DNA of 64,000 bases from Pararhizobium mangrovi (GCF_006516965.1 NZ_VHLH01000020.1:24104-88103); one strand, 5' to 3'; counted from the stretch's first letter, positions 44,590 to 53,894 are shown. Translations and numbers: made by a program. The notes: generated by a model not told the origin, from the letters alone.

Positions 44590-45039
44590 ATGAAGAAGAC
44601 TGCAATCCTTCTCGCCGGCCTTGCCTTGACGACCGGACTGGCCGTCGCCGCCGACAATCCGGTCGAGACGCGGCAGGCGATCATGGATTCCAACGGCGCG
44701 GCAGCCGGGCTTTCCGGCGCCATGATGAAGGGCGACGTCGACTATTCGCCGGCAGCCGGCAAGTCGGCAATCGAAAGCTTCCATGCCTCGGCGATGGCTT
44801 TCGGCGCGTTCTTCCCCGAAGATTCAAAGGATGCCGACGGCACGAAGGCATCGCCGAAGATCTGGAGCGATCCGCAGGCGTTCCAAAAGGCGCTCGACGA
44901 CTGGAAGCAGGATACGCAGGCCGCGCTGAAGATTTCCGGCAAGGACGGTCCGCAGGATCTGCAGGCCTTCCAGAAGGCGGTGCAGCCGATCCTTCAGAAC
45001 TGCAAGAGCTGCCATCAGGACTTCAGGCTGAGTAACTAG
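44590..45039 (+). CDS. Class II (c'/c556-type) cytochrome c
   Basis: The protein has 149 residues from MKKTAILLAG (ATG 44590), six to seven nt after GGAGGGAG. A Sec signal peptide (KKTAILLAGLALTTGLAVAA) leads to a periplasmic four-helix protein, and a single haem motif CKSCH sits near the C-terminus, as in cytochrome c' and c556. It is followed after 20 nt by a dihaem cytochrome c gene, so the two are likely redox partners in one operon. Its physiological donor is not known. Confidence 0.9.
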   Translation: MKKTAILLAGLALTTGLAVAADNPVETRQAIMDSNGAAAGLSGAMMKGDVDYSPAAGKSAIESFHASAMAFGAFFPEDSKDADGTKASPKIWSDPQAFQKALDDWKQDTQAALKISGKDGPQDLQAFQKAVQPILQNCKSCHQDFRLSN

Positions 45040-45059
45040 CGCGTTTTCGCCGGTCCGTG

Positions 45060-45983
45060 ATGCGCAAGGTCCTGCTTGCCGTTCTCGTCGTCATCGTCGT
45101 GGTGGCGGTCTCCGGCTGGGTCGCGTCCGGTCCGCGCCCGCTCGACGCGTCGCTCGTTGCCAGTGCCGGCAAGGGCGACGCGAAGGCTGGAGAGACGATG
45201 TTCTGGGCCGGCGGATGCGCCGGCTGTCACGCAGGGAAGAACGCCAAGGGCGACGACCTTCTCAAGCTCGGCGGCGGGCAGAAGCTCGACACCGCATTCG
45301 GCCTCTTCGTTACCCCGAACATTTCGCCCGATCCGGAGCACGGCATTGGCAAATGGTCCTTCGCACAGTTCGCCAACGCGGTGAAGCGCGGCATCGGCCC
45401 GGACGGAAAACATCTCTATCCGGCCTTTCCCTATCCCGACTATGAGCGCATGCGCGTGAAGGATGTCGCCGACCTCTGGGCCTACATGAAGACTCTGCCG
45501 AAGGTCCAAACCGATCCGCCGGGCAACTCCGTTCCGTTTCCCTTCAACATTCGTCGCGGTATCGGCCTGTGGAAACGGGCCTTCCTGCATCCGAAGCCGG
45601 TCGTCGCACTCGCCACCGACGCGGATGCCGAACTGAAGCGCGGGCGCTATCTCGTCGAGGGGCCGGGCCATTGCGGTGCGTGCCACACGCCGCGCGACAG
45701 CGCCGGCGGCTCGGACTACGACCAATGGCTTGCCGGTGGCCCCAATCCGGACGGCAAGGGAAAGATCCCCAACATCACGCCGAGCAAGGCGGGCATCGGA
45801 AGCTGGTCGAAGAGCGATATCGTCTATTTTCTCGAAAGCGGCTTCACGCCGAGCTACGATACCGTCGGCGGGTCCATGGTGGCGGTCCAGAACGACATCG
45901 CGCATCTGCCGAAGAGCGACCGTGAGGCGATCGCCGCCTATCTGAAGGCCGTTCCTGCCCTACCGCCGAAGAGCGACGATTGA
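45060..45983 (+). CDS. Dihaem c-type cytochrome
   Basis: The protein has 307 residues from ATG 45060 (a GTG directly precedes at 45057). An N-terminal membrane helix (RKVLLAVLVVIVVVAVSGWVAS) serves as signal or anchor. Two class I haem motifs follow, CAGCH (about residue 57) and CGACH (about 203), with VTPNISPDPEHGIG and a late NITPSKAGIG in each half. This tandem layout matches the cytochrome c subunit of membrane dehydrogenases such as gluconate or alcohol dehydrogenases, but no dehydrogenase genes are adjacent. It faces the periplasm. Confidence 0.9.
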   Translation: MRKVLLAVLVVIVVVAVSGWVASGPRPLDASLVASAGKGDAKAGETMFWAGGCAGCHAGKNAKGDDLLKLGGGQKLDTAFGLFVTPNISPDPEHGIGKWSFAQFANAVKRGIGPDGKHLYPAFPYPDYERMRVKDVADLWAYMKTLPKVQTDPPGNSVPFPFNIRRGIGLWKRAFLHPKPVVALATDADAELKRGRYLVEGPGHCGACHTPRDSAGGSDYDQWLAGGPNPDGKGKIPNITPSKAGIGSWSKSDIVYFLESGFTPSYDTVGGSMVAVQNDIAHLPKSDREAIAAYLKAVPALPPKSDD

Positions 45984-46078
45984 GTTCGCCGCGGCGATCG
46001 TTCTCGATTCGGGCCATGCGCGTATGCGGATGGAACTCAAATCGAGAAAGTTTGCCTAACGTTCGAGGACGCGGCGGT

Positions 46079-46345
46079 TCAGCCCGCCGACCAGAACTGG
46101 TCGAGCCACAGGTTGAGGCGGTCGAACCCGCGCGCCTCGATGCTGTAGACGCGGCGCGTGCCGCGCGAGGCGACGCTGACGAGCCCGCTTTCGAGAAGGG
46201 CGCGCAGGTGCTGGGAAACGGCCGGCCGGCTGATCGGCAACTGCGCGGCCAGTTCGTTGACCGTGCGCGGCCCTCGCCGCAACTCTTCGAGAAGGAAACG
46301 GCGGTGACGGTCTGCGATTGCGGCGAACGGATCGACCTGGCTCAT
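46079..46345 (-). CDS. ArsR-family winged-helix regulator
   Basis: The protein has 88 residues from MSQVDPFAAI (ATG 46345); a TTG at 46381 gives a 100-residue form. The winged helix is RHRRFLLEELRRGPRTVNELAAQLPISRPAVSQHLRALLE (about 10-50), with a wing at RRVYSIEARG. The obvious metal-binding Cys of ArsR/SmtB is absent, so the inducer is not a metal bound at the classical site. It lies 80 nt downstream of the TauE/SafE gene on the same strand and may be co-transcribed with it. Confidence 0.88.
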   Translation of the reverse strand: MSQVDPFAAIADRHRRFLLEELRRGPRTVNELAAQLPISRPAVSQHLRALLESGLVSVASRGTRRVYSIEARGFDRLNLWLDQFWSAG

Positions 46346-46424
46346 GTGAAGAGAAATAAGCAACTGCTCATGGATAGACAAGGCGGGTAACGCAAAAGAA
46401 ATGTAGGCCGCGGCGATCGCTCGG

Positions 46425-47210
46425 CTACGCCCATGCGACGATCAGGTGCCTGATGCCGTCCGACACGAGCTTGAGCGAGGCGACGAAGACCATCGCGTAC
46501 ATCAGCGGGTAGAAGAGGCTCGGTCGCATGCGCTTGACGAGCCATGCGCCGGCGATGGTTGCGAGGATCGCGACCGGTATGAGTGCAATGGAGATTTCGA
46601 GGTTGGACGTGTCGAACTGGCCGAGCATGAAGTACGGGATAAGCTTCAGCGCGTTGACGATGGCGAAGAAGCGTACGCTGCTGCCCGTATAGGTCTTCGG
46701 ATCGTGATCGAGCGGCAGCGCGTAGAACTGGTAGGGCGGACCGCCGGCATGGGCGACGAAGCTCGTGAAGCCGGCCACCGTACCCCATGAAGCCCCGAGG
46801 AGCGGGCGGTGCCCGTGCGGCACCGTTTCGAGGCCCGACCGGCGAACGTGCAGGCGCTGCCACGCGTAGCGCAACGTGAAGGCGAGCGCGATCGTGCCGA
46901 CGATCAGCCGGATCTCGTTCTCCGTGACCACCGCCGCCGTCAGCCATCCGATACCGACGCCGAGAACACCTCCGGGCAGCATGATGGCGAGCGTCCTTGC
47001 ATCGCGATGGTTCCACCAGGTGTAAAGACTGATCCAGTCCATGACGATGAGGATCGGCAACAGGATCGCCGCGGCCTGCACCGGTGAGGTGACGAGCGAC
47101 ATCAGCGGCACGCCGAGCACCGCCATGGCGCCGCCGAGGCCGCCCTTGGACAGGCCGATCAGAATGACGGCGACGATCGTCGCGAGATAGAAGAGTGGAT
47201 CGGCGGGCAT
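46425..47210 (-). CDS. TauE/SafE-family membrane transporter
   Basis: The protein has 261 residues and about seven or eight membrane segments. The N-terminal FYLATIVAVILIGLSKGGLGGAMAVLGVPLM carries the family's GLSKGGLGG. A second copy-like region, GASWGTVAGFTSFVAHAGGPPYQFYALPL, is also typical, including the AHAGGPP motif. The family exports or imports anions such as sulfite, sulfoacetate or taurine. Given the sulfur genes elsewhere in the window an organosulfur role is possible, but the sequence does not show it. Confidence 0.88.
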   Translation of the reverse strand: MPADPLFYLATIVAVILIGLSKGGLGGAMAVLGVPLMSLVTSPVQAAAILLPILIVMDWISLYTWWNHRDARTLAIMLPGGVLGVGIGWLTAAVVTENEIRLIVGTIALAFTLRYAWQRLHVRRSGLETVPHGHRPLLGASWGTVAGFTSFVAHAGGPPYQFYALPLDHDPKTYTGSSVRFFAIVNALKLIPYFMLGQFDTSNLEISIALIPVAILATIAGAWLVKRMRPSLFYPLMYAMVFVASLKLVSDGIRHLIVAWA

Positions 47211-47312
47211 GGGATCGGCGGTTGAACGGCGGGCGCCACCGGTCTATCGAAATCGCACGTTGATTGCGAGCCGTCCTGCGGGCTCGCCCGGACGATCGTG
47301 GAAAGGTCCTTC

Positions 47313-47969
47313 ATGACGGATGTGAACGAGCGTTGCCGTCTCGTGCTGATCGCGCCGGCGATCGAGGAGCCGGAGGAGCTTGCGCGCGTGGTCGCCGATG
47401 CGCTGCGCGGTGGCGACGTCGCCTCGGTCATCCTGCCGGCCTACGCGCTCGGGCCGCGGGCCTTTCAGGATGCGATGGCGGTGGTCGTTCCGCTCGTGCA
47501 GAAGGCGGGCGCTGCGGCGATCGTCGTCGACGACAGCCGCACGGCCGGCCGCGTCGGCGCCGACGGCATTCACCTGACCGGCGATGCGGCCTCGCTCGCC
47601 GAAGCGGTAGAGCGCTTCCAGCCGAGCTGGATCGTCGGCGGCGGCAACGCGAAGACCCGCCACGGCGCGCTCGATCTCGGCGAGGCGCGGCCGGACTACG
47701 TCTTTTTCGGCACGCTCGAAGGCGACATCAAGCCGCCGGCGCATCCGCGCAACCTCGATCTCGCCGAGTGGTGGGCGGCGATGGTGGAAATTCCGTGCAT
47801 CGTCATGGGCGGGCAGGATCCCGCGTCGGCCCTCGAGGTTGCGCAGGCGGGCGCGGACTTCGTCGCGTTGCGGCTCGCCGTCTTCTCCGAGCCGGAATCG
47901 GCAGCGCGCATCGTTGCGGAGATCAACGCGATGCTCGACAGTGAGGCCCCGCGGTTATCGAAGGGTTGA
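47313..47969 (+). CDS. Thiamine-phosphate-synthase-like protein
   Basis: The protein has 218 residues from MTDVNERCRL (ATG 47313, six nt after GAAAGG); GTG 47298 is also open. It has the TIM-barrel pattern of ThiE: AIVVDDSRTAGRVGADGIHLTGD, then VFFGTLEG and GGQDPASALEVAQAGADFVAL. The usual GQ(E/D)D and phosphate motifs are changed, and no other thi gene is near. Such stand-alone ThiE-like genes are seen in Hyphomicrobiales next to a repeat protein and the efp region. Catalytic function as a thiamine-phosphate synthase is uncertain. Confidence 0.75.
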   Translation: MTDVNERCRLVLIAPAIEEPEELARVVADALRGGDVASVILPAYALGPRAFQDAMAVVVPLVQKAGAAAIVVDDSRTAGRVGADGIHLTGDAASLAEAVERFQPSWIVGGGNAKTRHGALDLGEARPDYVFFGTLEGDIKPPAHPRNLDLAEWWAAMVEIPCIVMGGQDPASALEVAQAGADFVALRLAVFSEPESAARIVAEINAMLDSEAPRLSKG

Positions 47970-47974
47970 GGCTC

Positions 47975-49075
47975 GTGCCAGGCTGTGTTTTCGCCCGCTC
48001 GTTTTCGCGGTTCGCCGTAGCCGCGCTCGTCTTCGGCCTGTCGGGCGTTCCGGCGATCGCCCAGCAGAGCGGCGCGAATACCGGCGGCGCGACCGTGCCC
48101 ACGCCTTCGACACGCCCGACCGAAGCCTCCCCGTCGTTGCCGACGGCTCCCTCCTCGTCGGCCGATGCGAATGCGGCCGGGACCATGCTGAGCGGGCCCG
48201 GAGCGAACCGGCCGGGAACGAAAAAGCCGGCCAGGCCCGTTTCGGACGCGGCGAAGGCCTACGGTGCATTCCAGCGCGGCTACTATCTGACGGCCATGCA
48301 ATACGCGCTCGGTCCTGCGCAGAAGGGCAAGGCCGCCTCGCAGACCCTGCTTGCGGAGATCTTCGCGCGTGGGCTCGGCGTGCCGCAAAACCTCGACGAC
48401 GCCGCGTTCTGGTACGGCCAGGCGGCGGGCAACGGCGATCCGGCGGCGGAATTCCGCTACGCGCTTTTCCTGATGGCCGGCAAACAGGTGAAGAAGGACG
48501 TCGCGCGCGCACAGAAGTTGATGAAGGCGGCCGCCGATGCCGGCGTGCCGGCCGCCGCGTTCAACCACGCGCAATGGCTCGTTTCGCAGACGCCGGGCGA
48601 CACGGGCATGAAGGAGGCGCTGCCCTATTACGAAAAGGCGGCGACGGCCGGCATTCCCGATGCCCAGTACGCGCTTTCGCAGATCTATCGCAACGTCGAC
48701 GGCCTTCCCGACGCCAAGCGCGCGCAGGCCCGCACCTGGCTGCAACGTGCGGCGGAAGCCGGATACGACACGGCCGAACTCGATCTCGCCATCTGGCTCG
48801 TCGACGGCATCGAGGGCCCGAAGGACTACGAGAAGGGCTTCGCCTGGATGAAACGGGCCGCCGTCGACGGCAACGTGATGGCGCAGAACCGGCTCGCCCA
48901 TCTCTATCGGAAGGGCATCGGTACGCGACAGGACCGCCTCGCCGCGGCGACGTGGTACGTGATCGCCCGGCGTGCCGGCCTGCAGGACGACGATCTTCAG
49001 GACTTCTTCAACGGCCTTGCCGACGCGGCGAAGAAGAAGGCGCTCGAAAAGGCGAACGCAATGCAGGGCCAGTAG
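47975..49075 (+). CDS. Sel1-repeat protein, exported
   Basis: The protein has about 366 residues from GTG 47975; TTG 47966 overlaps the previous stop and is an alternative. A signal peptide (SRFAVAALVFGLSGVPAIA) and a Thr/Pro/Ser-rich linker lead to at least six Sel1-like repeats of about 36 residues, for example AAFWYGQAAGNGDPAAEFRY, ALPYYEKAATAGIPDAQYAL and RTWLQRAAEAGYDTAELDLA. Sel1 repeats are helical protein-interaction scaffolds. It probably acts in the periplasm. It follows the ThiE-like gene with almost no gap, so it is in the same operon. The partner is unknown. Confidence 0.85.
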   Translation: MPGCVFARSFSRFAVAALVFGLSGVPAIAQQSGANTGGATVPTPSTRPTEASPSLPTAPSSSADANAAGTMLSGPGANRPGTKKPARPVSDAAKAYGAFQRGYYLTAMQYALGPAQKGKAASQTLLAEIFARGLGVPQNLDDAAFWYGQAAGNGDPAAEFRYALFLMAGKQVKKDVARAQKLMKAAADAGVPAAAFNHAQWLVSQTPGDTGMKEALPYYEKAATAGIPDAQYALSQIYRNVDGLPDAKRAQARTWLQRAAEAGYDTAELDLAIWLVDGIEGPKDYEKGFAWMKRAAVDGNVMAQNRLAHLYRKGIGTRQDRLAAATWYVIARRAGLQDDDLQDFFNGLADAAKKKALEKANAMQGQ

Positions 49076-49251
49076 GTCTTCGCTTCACGCCCGGGACGCA
49101 CGCGCAGGTCTGCCCGATGCGTGTGTGGCGGGCGCGAATGGCGGTCGGTCCCGGTGCGGCGCTTGCAAGCCGGCGGCATTTGTGGTGTTGAGGCGCTCGA
49201 TGGTTTCCCGCGCGAAAGCATTCGCGCCACACGATTACGGTTCGACGCTCC

Positions 49252-49815
49252 ATGAAGATCAACGGCAACGAGATCAAGCCCGGCAACGTTCTGGAACACA
49301 ATTCCAGCCTCTGGGTCGCGGTCAAGACCAATCACGTCAAGCCCGGCAAGGGCGGCGCCTTCGCGCAGGTCGAGATGAAGAACCTTCTCGACGGATCCAA
49401 GCTCAACGAACGTTTCCGCGCCAGCGAGACGGTCGAGCGGGTGCGTCTGGAACAGAAGGATTTCCAGTATCTCTACGAAGAAGGCGAGATGCTGGTGTTC
49501 ATGGACACTGACACCTTCGAGCAGCTCGAGCTGCAGAAAGAGTTCGTCGGCGAACGTTCCGCCTTCCTGCAGGAAGGCATGGGCGTGACGGTCGAACTCT
49601 ACGAGGAAAAGCCGATCGGCGTGACCCTGCCGAACCAGGTCAGGCTCAAGATCCAGGAGGCCGACCCGGTCGTGAAGGGCCAGACGGCCGCTTCGTCCTA
49701 CAAGCCGGCCGTCATGGAAAACGGCGTTCGGGTCATGGTGCCGCCCTTCATCGAGAGCGGCGAGACGATCATCGTCGATACCAACGACATCACCTATATC
49801 GGCCGCGCCGACTAA
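49252..49815 (+). CDS. efp: Translation elongation factor P
   Basis: The protein has 187 residues, the standard EF-P length, with three beta-barrel domains. The modification loop is VKPGKGGAF with Lys33, the site lysylated by EpmA in many bacteria; modification here is assumed. The C-terminal block [12 protein letters not shown] is also conserved. It relieves ribosome stalling at polyproline stretches. ATG 49252 is the only sensible start. The gene is followed after 57 nt by suhB, an arrangement common in Hyphomicrobiales. Confidence 0.96.
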   Translation: MKINGNEIKPGNVLEHNSSLWVAVKTNHVKPGKGGAFAQVEMKNLLDGSKLNERFRASETVERVRLEQKDFQYLYEEGEMLVFMDTDTFEQLELQKEFVGERSAFLQEGMGVTVELYEEKPIGVTLPNQVRLKIQEADPVVKGQTAASSYKPAVMENGVRVMVPPFIESGETIIVDTNDITYIGRAD

Positions 49816-49872
49816 CGGCACGCGCTTCCGCCGGCCGCGTCCGCGGCCGGGCACACGACGTCAGGACAAACG

Positions 49873-50673
49873 ATGGCCCGATCCGCGCTCGTCAACGTGA
49901 TGGTACAGGCGGCCTTCAAGGCCGGCCGGTCGCTGTCGCGCGACTTCGGCGAGGTGCAGAACCTTCAGGTTTCCATGAAGGGGCCGGGCGATTTCGTCAC
50001 CCAGGCCGACCGCAAGGCCGAGCAGGTGGTGCGCCAGGAACTGCTGCGCGCCCGGCCGACCTACGGCTTCCTCGGCGAGGAAAGCGAAGAGATCGTCGGC
50101 ACGGACGGCCAGCACCGCTGGATCGTCGATCCGCTCGACGGGACGACGAACTTTCTCCACGGCATACCGGCCTTCGCCGTGTCGATCGCGCTCGAACGCA
50201 ACGGCACCATCGTCGCCGGCGTGGTGCTGAACCCGGCGACGGACGAACTCTTCGTCGCCGAACGCGGCAACGGTGCGTTCCTGAACGACCGACGGCTGCG
50301 CGTGGCGGGCCGCCGCGCGCTTTCCGACGCGGTCGTCGGCTGCGGCGTGCCGCATCTCGGACGCGGACATCACGGCAAGTTCCTGGTCGAGCTTCGCGAC
50401 GTCATGAACGAGGTGGCCGGCGTGCGGCGTCTCGGTTCGGCCGCGCTCGATCTCGCCTATGTCGCCGCCGGCCGGTTCGACGGCTTCTGGGAGAAGCCGC
50501 TTTCCGCCTGGGACATGGCGGCGGGCCTCGTTCTCGTGCGCGAGGCGGGCGGTTTCGCGACCGACATCGAGGGCGGCAACCGGATTTTCGAGACCGGCAG
50601 CGTGGTCGCGGGCAACGAGCATATTCACCGGGCGCTTCTGGCCACCGTCAACCGCCCGGTGCCCGCGCGCTGA
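49873..50673 (+). CDS. suhB: Inositol-1-monophosphatase family protein
   Basis: The protein has 266 residues. The metal-dependent phosphatase motifs are all present: DFVTQADRKAEQ, FLGEESEE, IVDPLDGTTNFLHGIPAF, and the C-terminal WDMAAGLVLVREAGG with the second metal Asp. Such enzymes dephosphorylate myo-inositol-1-phosphate; the bacterial SuhB also acts as a transcription accessory factor. Its start follows the efp stop by 57 nt, with an RBS-like AGGACAA before ATG 49873. Confidence 0.93.
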   Translation: MARSALVNVMVQAAFKAGRSLSRDFGEVQNLQVSMKGPGDFVTQADRKAEQVVRQELLRARPTYGFLGEESEEIVGTDGQHRWIVDPLDGTTNFLHGIPAFAVSIALERNGTIVAGVVLNPATDELFVAERGNGAFLNDRRLRVAGRRALSDAVVGCGVPHLGRGHHGKFLVELRDVMNEVAGVRRLGSAALDLAYVAAGRFDGFWEKPLSAWDMAAGLVLVREAGGFATDIEGGNRIFETGSVVAGNEHIHRALLATVNRPVPAR

Positions 50674-50817
50674 CTGCGCCCGTGTGGCGTGTCCTGCCGA
50701 ACGGCGAAGGTGGGTTGCCCTCGTCGGCTAAAGTCTTTTATTTCCGTCACATTGTCGGCTAAGCTCGCGCGAGCGTCGACCTTGTCGGGCGGGAGCGCGC
50801 TTTAAGAAGCCGGGGTT

Positions 50818-51852
50818 ATGATGGCGAGACTCAACGTATCGGGCTTTGGTGCGCGCGAAGACGCGAACGCGCATGATCCGCACAAGCTTTCGAGCCCGAT
50901 GGTGTTCTTCTGGACGATGGTGGTCTTCCTCATCATCGTCGGCTTCATCGCAGCCATCCTCTACCGGCAGATCCATACCGCGTTCGTTTCCAATCCGGGG
51001 CTGAACGGGTTGATCGTCGGCGTGCTCTTCATCGGCATCCTGCTTGCCTTCAACCAGGTGCTGCGGCTTCGGCCCGAGGTTCGCTGGGTCAATTCCTTTC
51101 GCGTCGTCGGAAGCGCGGACAAGGTCGGCGGCGAGCCGCGCCTGCTGGCTCCGATGCGTGCGCTCATCGGCCAGCAGCGCTCCATGGCGCTTTCGACGTC
51201 CTCGCTGCGTTCGATCCTCGATTCCATCGCGACCCGGCTCGACGAGGCGCGCGACACCTCGCGCTACCTGATCGGGCTCCTCGTCTTCCTCGGGCTCCTC
51301 GGCACGTTCTGGGGCCTTTTGAACACGATCGGCTCGATCACCAATGTCATCCAGGCACTCGATCCGGGCACGGGCGACACGAACAGCATTCTCGACGCCC
51401 TGAAGAACGGCCTGAGCGCGCCGTTGTCCGGCATGAGTACGGCCTTTTCCTCCTCGCTCTTCGGCCTTTCGAGTTCGCTCGTCCTCGGCTTTCTCGATCT
51501 TCAGGCCGGCCGCGCACAGAACCGCTTCTACACCGAGCTCGAGAACTGGCTTTCGACGGTGACCAATCTCGGTGGCGACGCGCCGCTTTCCGAAAGCCCC
51601 TTCAGTGGCGGCAGCGATCACATGCGCCAGCTCGACGAGAAGATTCAGGCGCTTTCCCAGGACGGCACGATGAACCACCGCACGACGACGGCGATGGCCA
51701 ATCTCGCGGAAGGGATCCAGGGTCTCGTAAAGAACATGCGAAGCGAGCAGCAGATGCTGCGCGATTGGATCGAGGCCCAGCAGGAAGAATCGAAAGCCTT
51801 GCGTTCGACCGTGGAACGGCTCGCCAGCCAGCGCGAGCGGGAAGAGGACTAG
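50818..51852 (+). CDS. MotA/TolQ/ExbB-like membrane protein
   Basis: The protein has 344 residues (ATG 50818, or ATG 50821). Hydrophobic segments lie at about 27-50, 62-80, 140-165 and 195-220, and RYLIGLLVFLGLLGTFWGLLNTIG plus SGMSTAFSSSLFGLSSSLVLGFLD are the proton-channel core of the MotA/ExbB family. The C-terminus (SSDHMRQLDE... to the end) is a soluble helical extension with many Gln and Glu. It precedes a membrane-anchored OmpA-domain protein by 4 nt; the two form a stator-like pair. No flagellar genes are near, so a cell-envelope energiser role is likelier than motility. Confidence 0.82.
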   Translation: MMARLNVSGFGAREDANAHDPHKLSSPMVFFWTMVVFLIIVGFIAAILYRQIHTAFVSNPGLNGLIVGVLFIGILLAFNQVLRLRPEVRWVNSFRVVGSADKVGGEPRLLAPMRALIGQQRSMALSTSSLRSILDSIATRLDEARDTSRYLIGLLVFLGLLGTFWGLLNTIGSITNVIQALDPGTGDTNSILDALKNGLSAPLSGMSTAFSSSLFGLSSSLVLGFLDLQAGRAQNRFYTELENWLSTVTNLGGDAPLSESPFSGGSDHMRQLDEKIQALSQDGTMNHRTTTAMANLAEGIQGLVKNMRSEQQMLRDWIEAQQEESKALRSTVERLASQREREED

Positions 51853-51856
51853 GGTC

Positions 51857-52885
51857 ATGGCCCTTTCGCGCAGCCGACGCCACCGCAGCATGGATTTCTG
51901 GCCGGGGTTCGTCGATGCGTTGTCGACGCTTCTCCTGACCATCATGTTCCTGCTGACGGTCTTCGTCCTCGGCCAGTTCCTGCTCAGCCGCGAGATTTCC
52001 GGCAAGGACGTGGTGCTGAACCAGCTCCATAGCCAGATCAACGAGCTGACCCGGCTTTTGGCGCTCGAACGCTCCAACGACCAGGATACGGAAGACCAGA
52101 TCAACGATCTTCGCGCCTCCCTCGAACAGGCCCAGCAGGACAAGTCCCGCCTGCGCCAGCTCCTCGACCAGGGTAGCGGTGCTTCGGCTTCGGCGAAGGC
52201 GCGTATCACCGATCTGAAGGGGTCGCTTTCCGATCAGCAGCAGGTCAGCCAGCGCGCGCTGAGCCAGGTCGATCTCCTGAACCAGCAGATCAGCGCGCTG
52301 CGCAGCCAGATCAGCGCGCTCGAGGATGCGCTCGACGTTTCGGAGAAGAAACAGGACGCTTCGAAGGCGAAGATCGCCGATCTCGGCAAGCGGCTGAACG
52401 TCGCGCTCGCCCGCCGCGTGCAGGAACTCAACCGTTACCGTTCGGACTTCTTCGGCCGGCTTCGCGAGATCCTCGCCGACCGCCAGAACATCCGCGTGGT
52501 CGGAGACCGCTTCGTCTTCCAGTCCGAGGTGCTCTTCGGCTCGGGTGCCTCCGACATCAGCGATCGCGGCAAGACGGAACTCGCGAAGCTCGCCGACGTG
52601 CTGAAGAAGATCACCGGCGAGATTCCGAGCGACATCAACTGGATCCTCGAAGTCGACGGCTTCACCGACGACGTGCCCGTTTCCGCCTCGAGCCAGTACG
52701 CCAACAACTGGGAACTTTCGACCGCCCGCGCGACGGCCGTCGTCGAATACCTGATCTCGCAAGGCGTGCAGCCGAACCGGCTGGCCGCCGCCGGCTTCGG
52801 CGAATACCAGCCGATCGCCGAGGGCGACACGAAGGAGGCGCGCGCGCAGAACCGGCGCATCGAGATCAAGCTGACCGATCGCTAG
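51857..52885 (+). CDS. Membrane-anchored coiled-coil OmpA-domain protein (MotB-like partner)
   Basis: The protein has 342 residues. After a basic tail and an N-terminal membrane helix with a MotB-like Asp (FWPGFVDALSTLLLTIMFLLTVFVLGQF), there is a long coiled coil (about 50-190, Gln/Leu/Asp-rich with SQISALRSQISALEDAL). A C-terminal OmpA/MotB peptidoglycan-binding domain follows (FLFGSGASDISDRG region, LEVDGFTDDVPV, NWELSTARATAVVEYL, AAAGFGEYQPIA). It starts 4 nt after the MotA-like gene. The partner would push against peptidoglycan using the proton gradient. Its job is not known. Confidence 0.85.
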   Translation: MALSRSRRHRSMDFWPGFVDALSTLLLTIMFLLTVFVLGQFLLSREISGKDVVLNQLHSQINELTRLLALERSNDQDTEDQINDLRASLEQAQQDKSRLRQLLDQGSGASASAKARITDLKGSLSDQQQVSQRALSQVDLLNQQISALRSQISALEDALDVSEKKQDASKAKIADLGKRLNVALARRVQELNRYRSDFFGRLREILADRQNIRVVGDRFVFQSEVLFGSGASDISDRGKTELAKLADVLKKITGEIPSDINWILEVDGFTDDVPVSASSQYANNWELSTARATAVVEYLISQGVQPNRLAAAGFGEYQPIAEGDTKEARAQNRRIEIKLTDR

Positions 52886-52980
52886 GTGCCGGGAAGGGCC
52901 GGGCAGCGCCTAGCCTGCACGTTCTGCCGCGGCTGCGAGAGGTTGTTCGCGATCCTCTGTTCGCAATGACCGAGACGCCC

Positions 52981-53009
52981 TTGTTCGCTCGGCGAATGTC
53001 CTGTATAGG
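52981..53009 (+). promoter_or_regulatory. Candidate promoter for rpmE
   Basis: TTGTTC at 52981-52986 and TATAGG at 53004-53009 are spaced by 17 bp, about 115 nt before the L31 start codon. The -10 is close to the alphaproteobacterial housekeeping consensus; the -35 is partial. Confidence 0.5.
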
Positions 53010-53124
53010 CCGCCCATCGAATTGAGCACGGGCGATGCGACGGTCTTCCGGCCGTTTCCGCTCGCGCTGCCAATGACAGCGTGTCCGTGGCGAAGACGGG
53101 ACACAATCGGCAGGATCAAAGACC

Positions 53125-53346
53125 ATGAAGAACGATATCCATCCCGACTATCATACGATCAAGATCGTCATGACCGACGGAACCGAATACACGACCCGTT
53201 CGACCTGGGGTTCCGAGGGCGACACGATGCATCTCGAGATCGATCCCAATTCGCATCCGGCATGGACGGGCGGCAACCAGCAGCTCATGGACCGCGGCGG
53301 CCGCCTGTCGAAGTTCAAGAAGCGCTTCGAAGGCCTCGGTTTCTAG
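53125..53346 (+). CDS. rpmE: Ribosomal protein L31
   Basis: The protein has 73 residues, starting [19 protein letters not shown] and ending with [15 protein letters not shown]. It is a zinc-free (C-minus) type: the Cys residues of C-plus L31 are missing, although HPDYH is kept. It is a large-subunit component that bridges to the 30S head. It is alone, with an intrinsic terminator 60 nt downstream. Confidence 0.95.
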   Translation: MKNDIHPDYHTIKIVMTDGTEYTTRSTWGSEGDTMHLEIDPNSHPAWTGGNQQLMDRGGRLSKFKKRFEGLGF

Positions 53347-53406
53347 CGCCCGCTTCCGTTTCACGGGCGCAGCGCCGCGCGCGTCGACCGTACCCGATGG
53401 TAAAAG

Positions 53407-53445
53407 ACAAGGCCCGCGATCCGGCGATCGCGGGCCTTGTTTCGT
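53407..53445 (+). terminator. Intrinsic terminator after rpmE
   Basis: A 15-bp stem (ACAAGGCCCGCGATC at 53407-53421 with GATCGCGGGCCTTGT at 53426-53440) has a 4-nt loop and is followed by TTCGTG. The sequence upstream is A-rich, so it could also work in the reverse direction. Confidence 0.75.
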
Positions 53446-53894
53446 GATCTCGGCTCGATGTTTCCCCGCACGTCTGGGCGGTACCATTCTTGGAACTGCG
53501 ATGTCGCTCGCGCGGTCAAAAAGGGCGAAGTCCGTCGAAAGGATGCTCCGCCCTTTCCCTGCGTCATCCTGCGGCTCGACCCGTGGATCTAACCCCGCGC
53601 TTACGACGAGCGATGCACCGGATCGAGCGTGGACGAATCCGTGCTCCGGACGCCCGGCGCACTGACGGCGTTTCGAAGTCGCTGGATCTCGAGCCCAGCC
53701 CACCGACGACGTCGGCGGGGAAGACGTGTCGTGTCAGGATGGTGCCGCGAAGAAGGGGAGCGCAGAGGCTTCGCCGCTTTGAACCGGCGTGCGTCTGCCA
53801 CCAAGATTAAGGGGTGTTCGGCGCAACGACGACGCAAACGGCCGATCGTGCCAAATCGCTTGCGATCAGGACCATGCGCGCCAGACGCCGGCCG
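53446..53894. other. Intergenic region without a gene
   Basis: No frame here looks like protein-coding sequence on either strand. It holds a short element, GTCATCCTGCGGCTCGACCC followed by GTGGATCTA at about 53563-53591, which resembles the GCTTGACCCGNGGATC-type palindromic repeats scattered in alphaproteobacterial genomes. No tRNA or other RNA gene was recognised. Confidence 0.6.

Noticed and set aside
50818..52885. Possible Zorya (ZorA/ZorB) anti-phage pair
   Set aside because: The membrane channel plus OmpA-domain pair is superficially similar, but there is no ZorC, ZorD or ZorE neighbour, the MotA-like protein is too short for ZorA, and the genes sit in a conserved housekeeping block next to suhB and rpmE.
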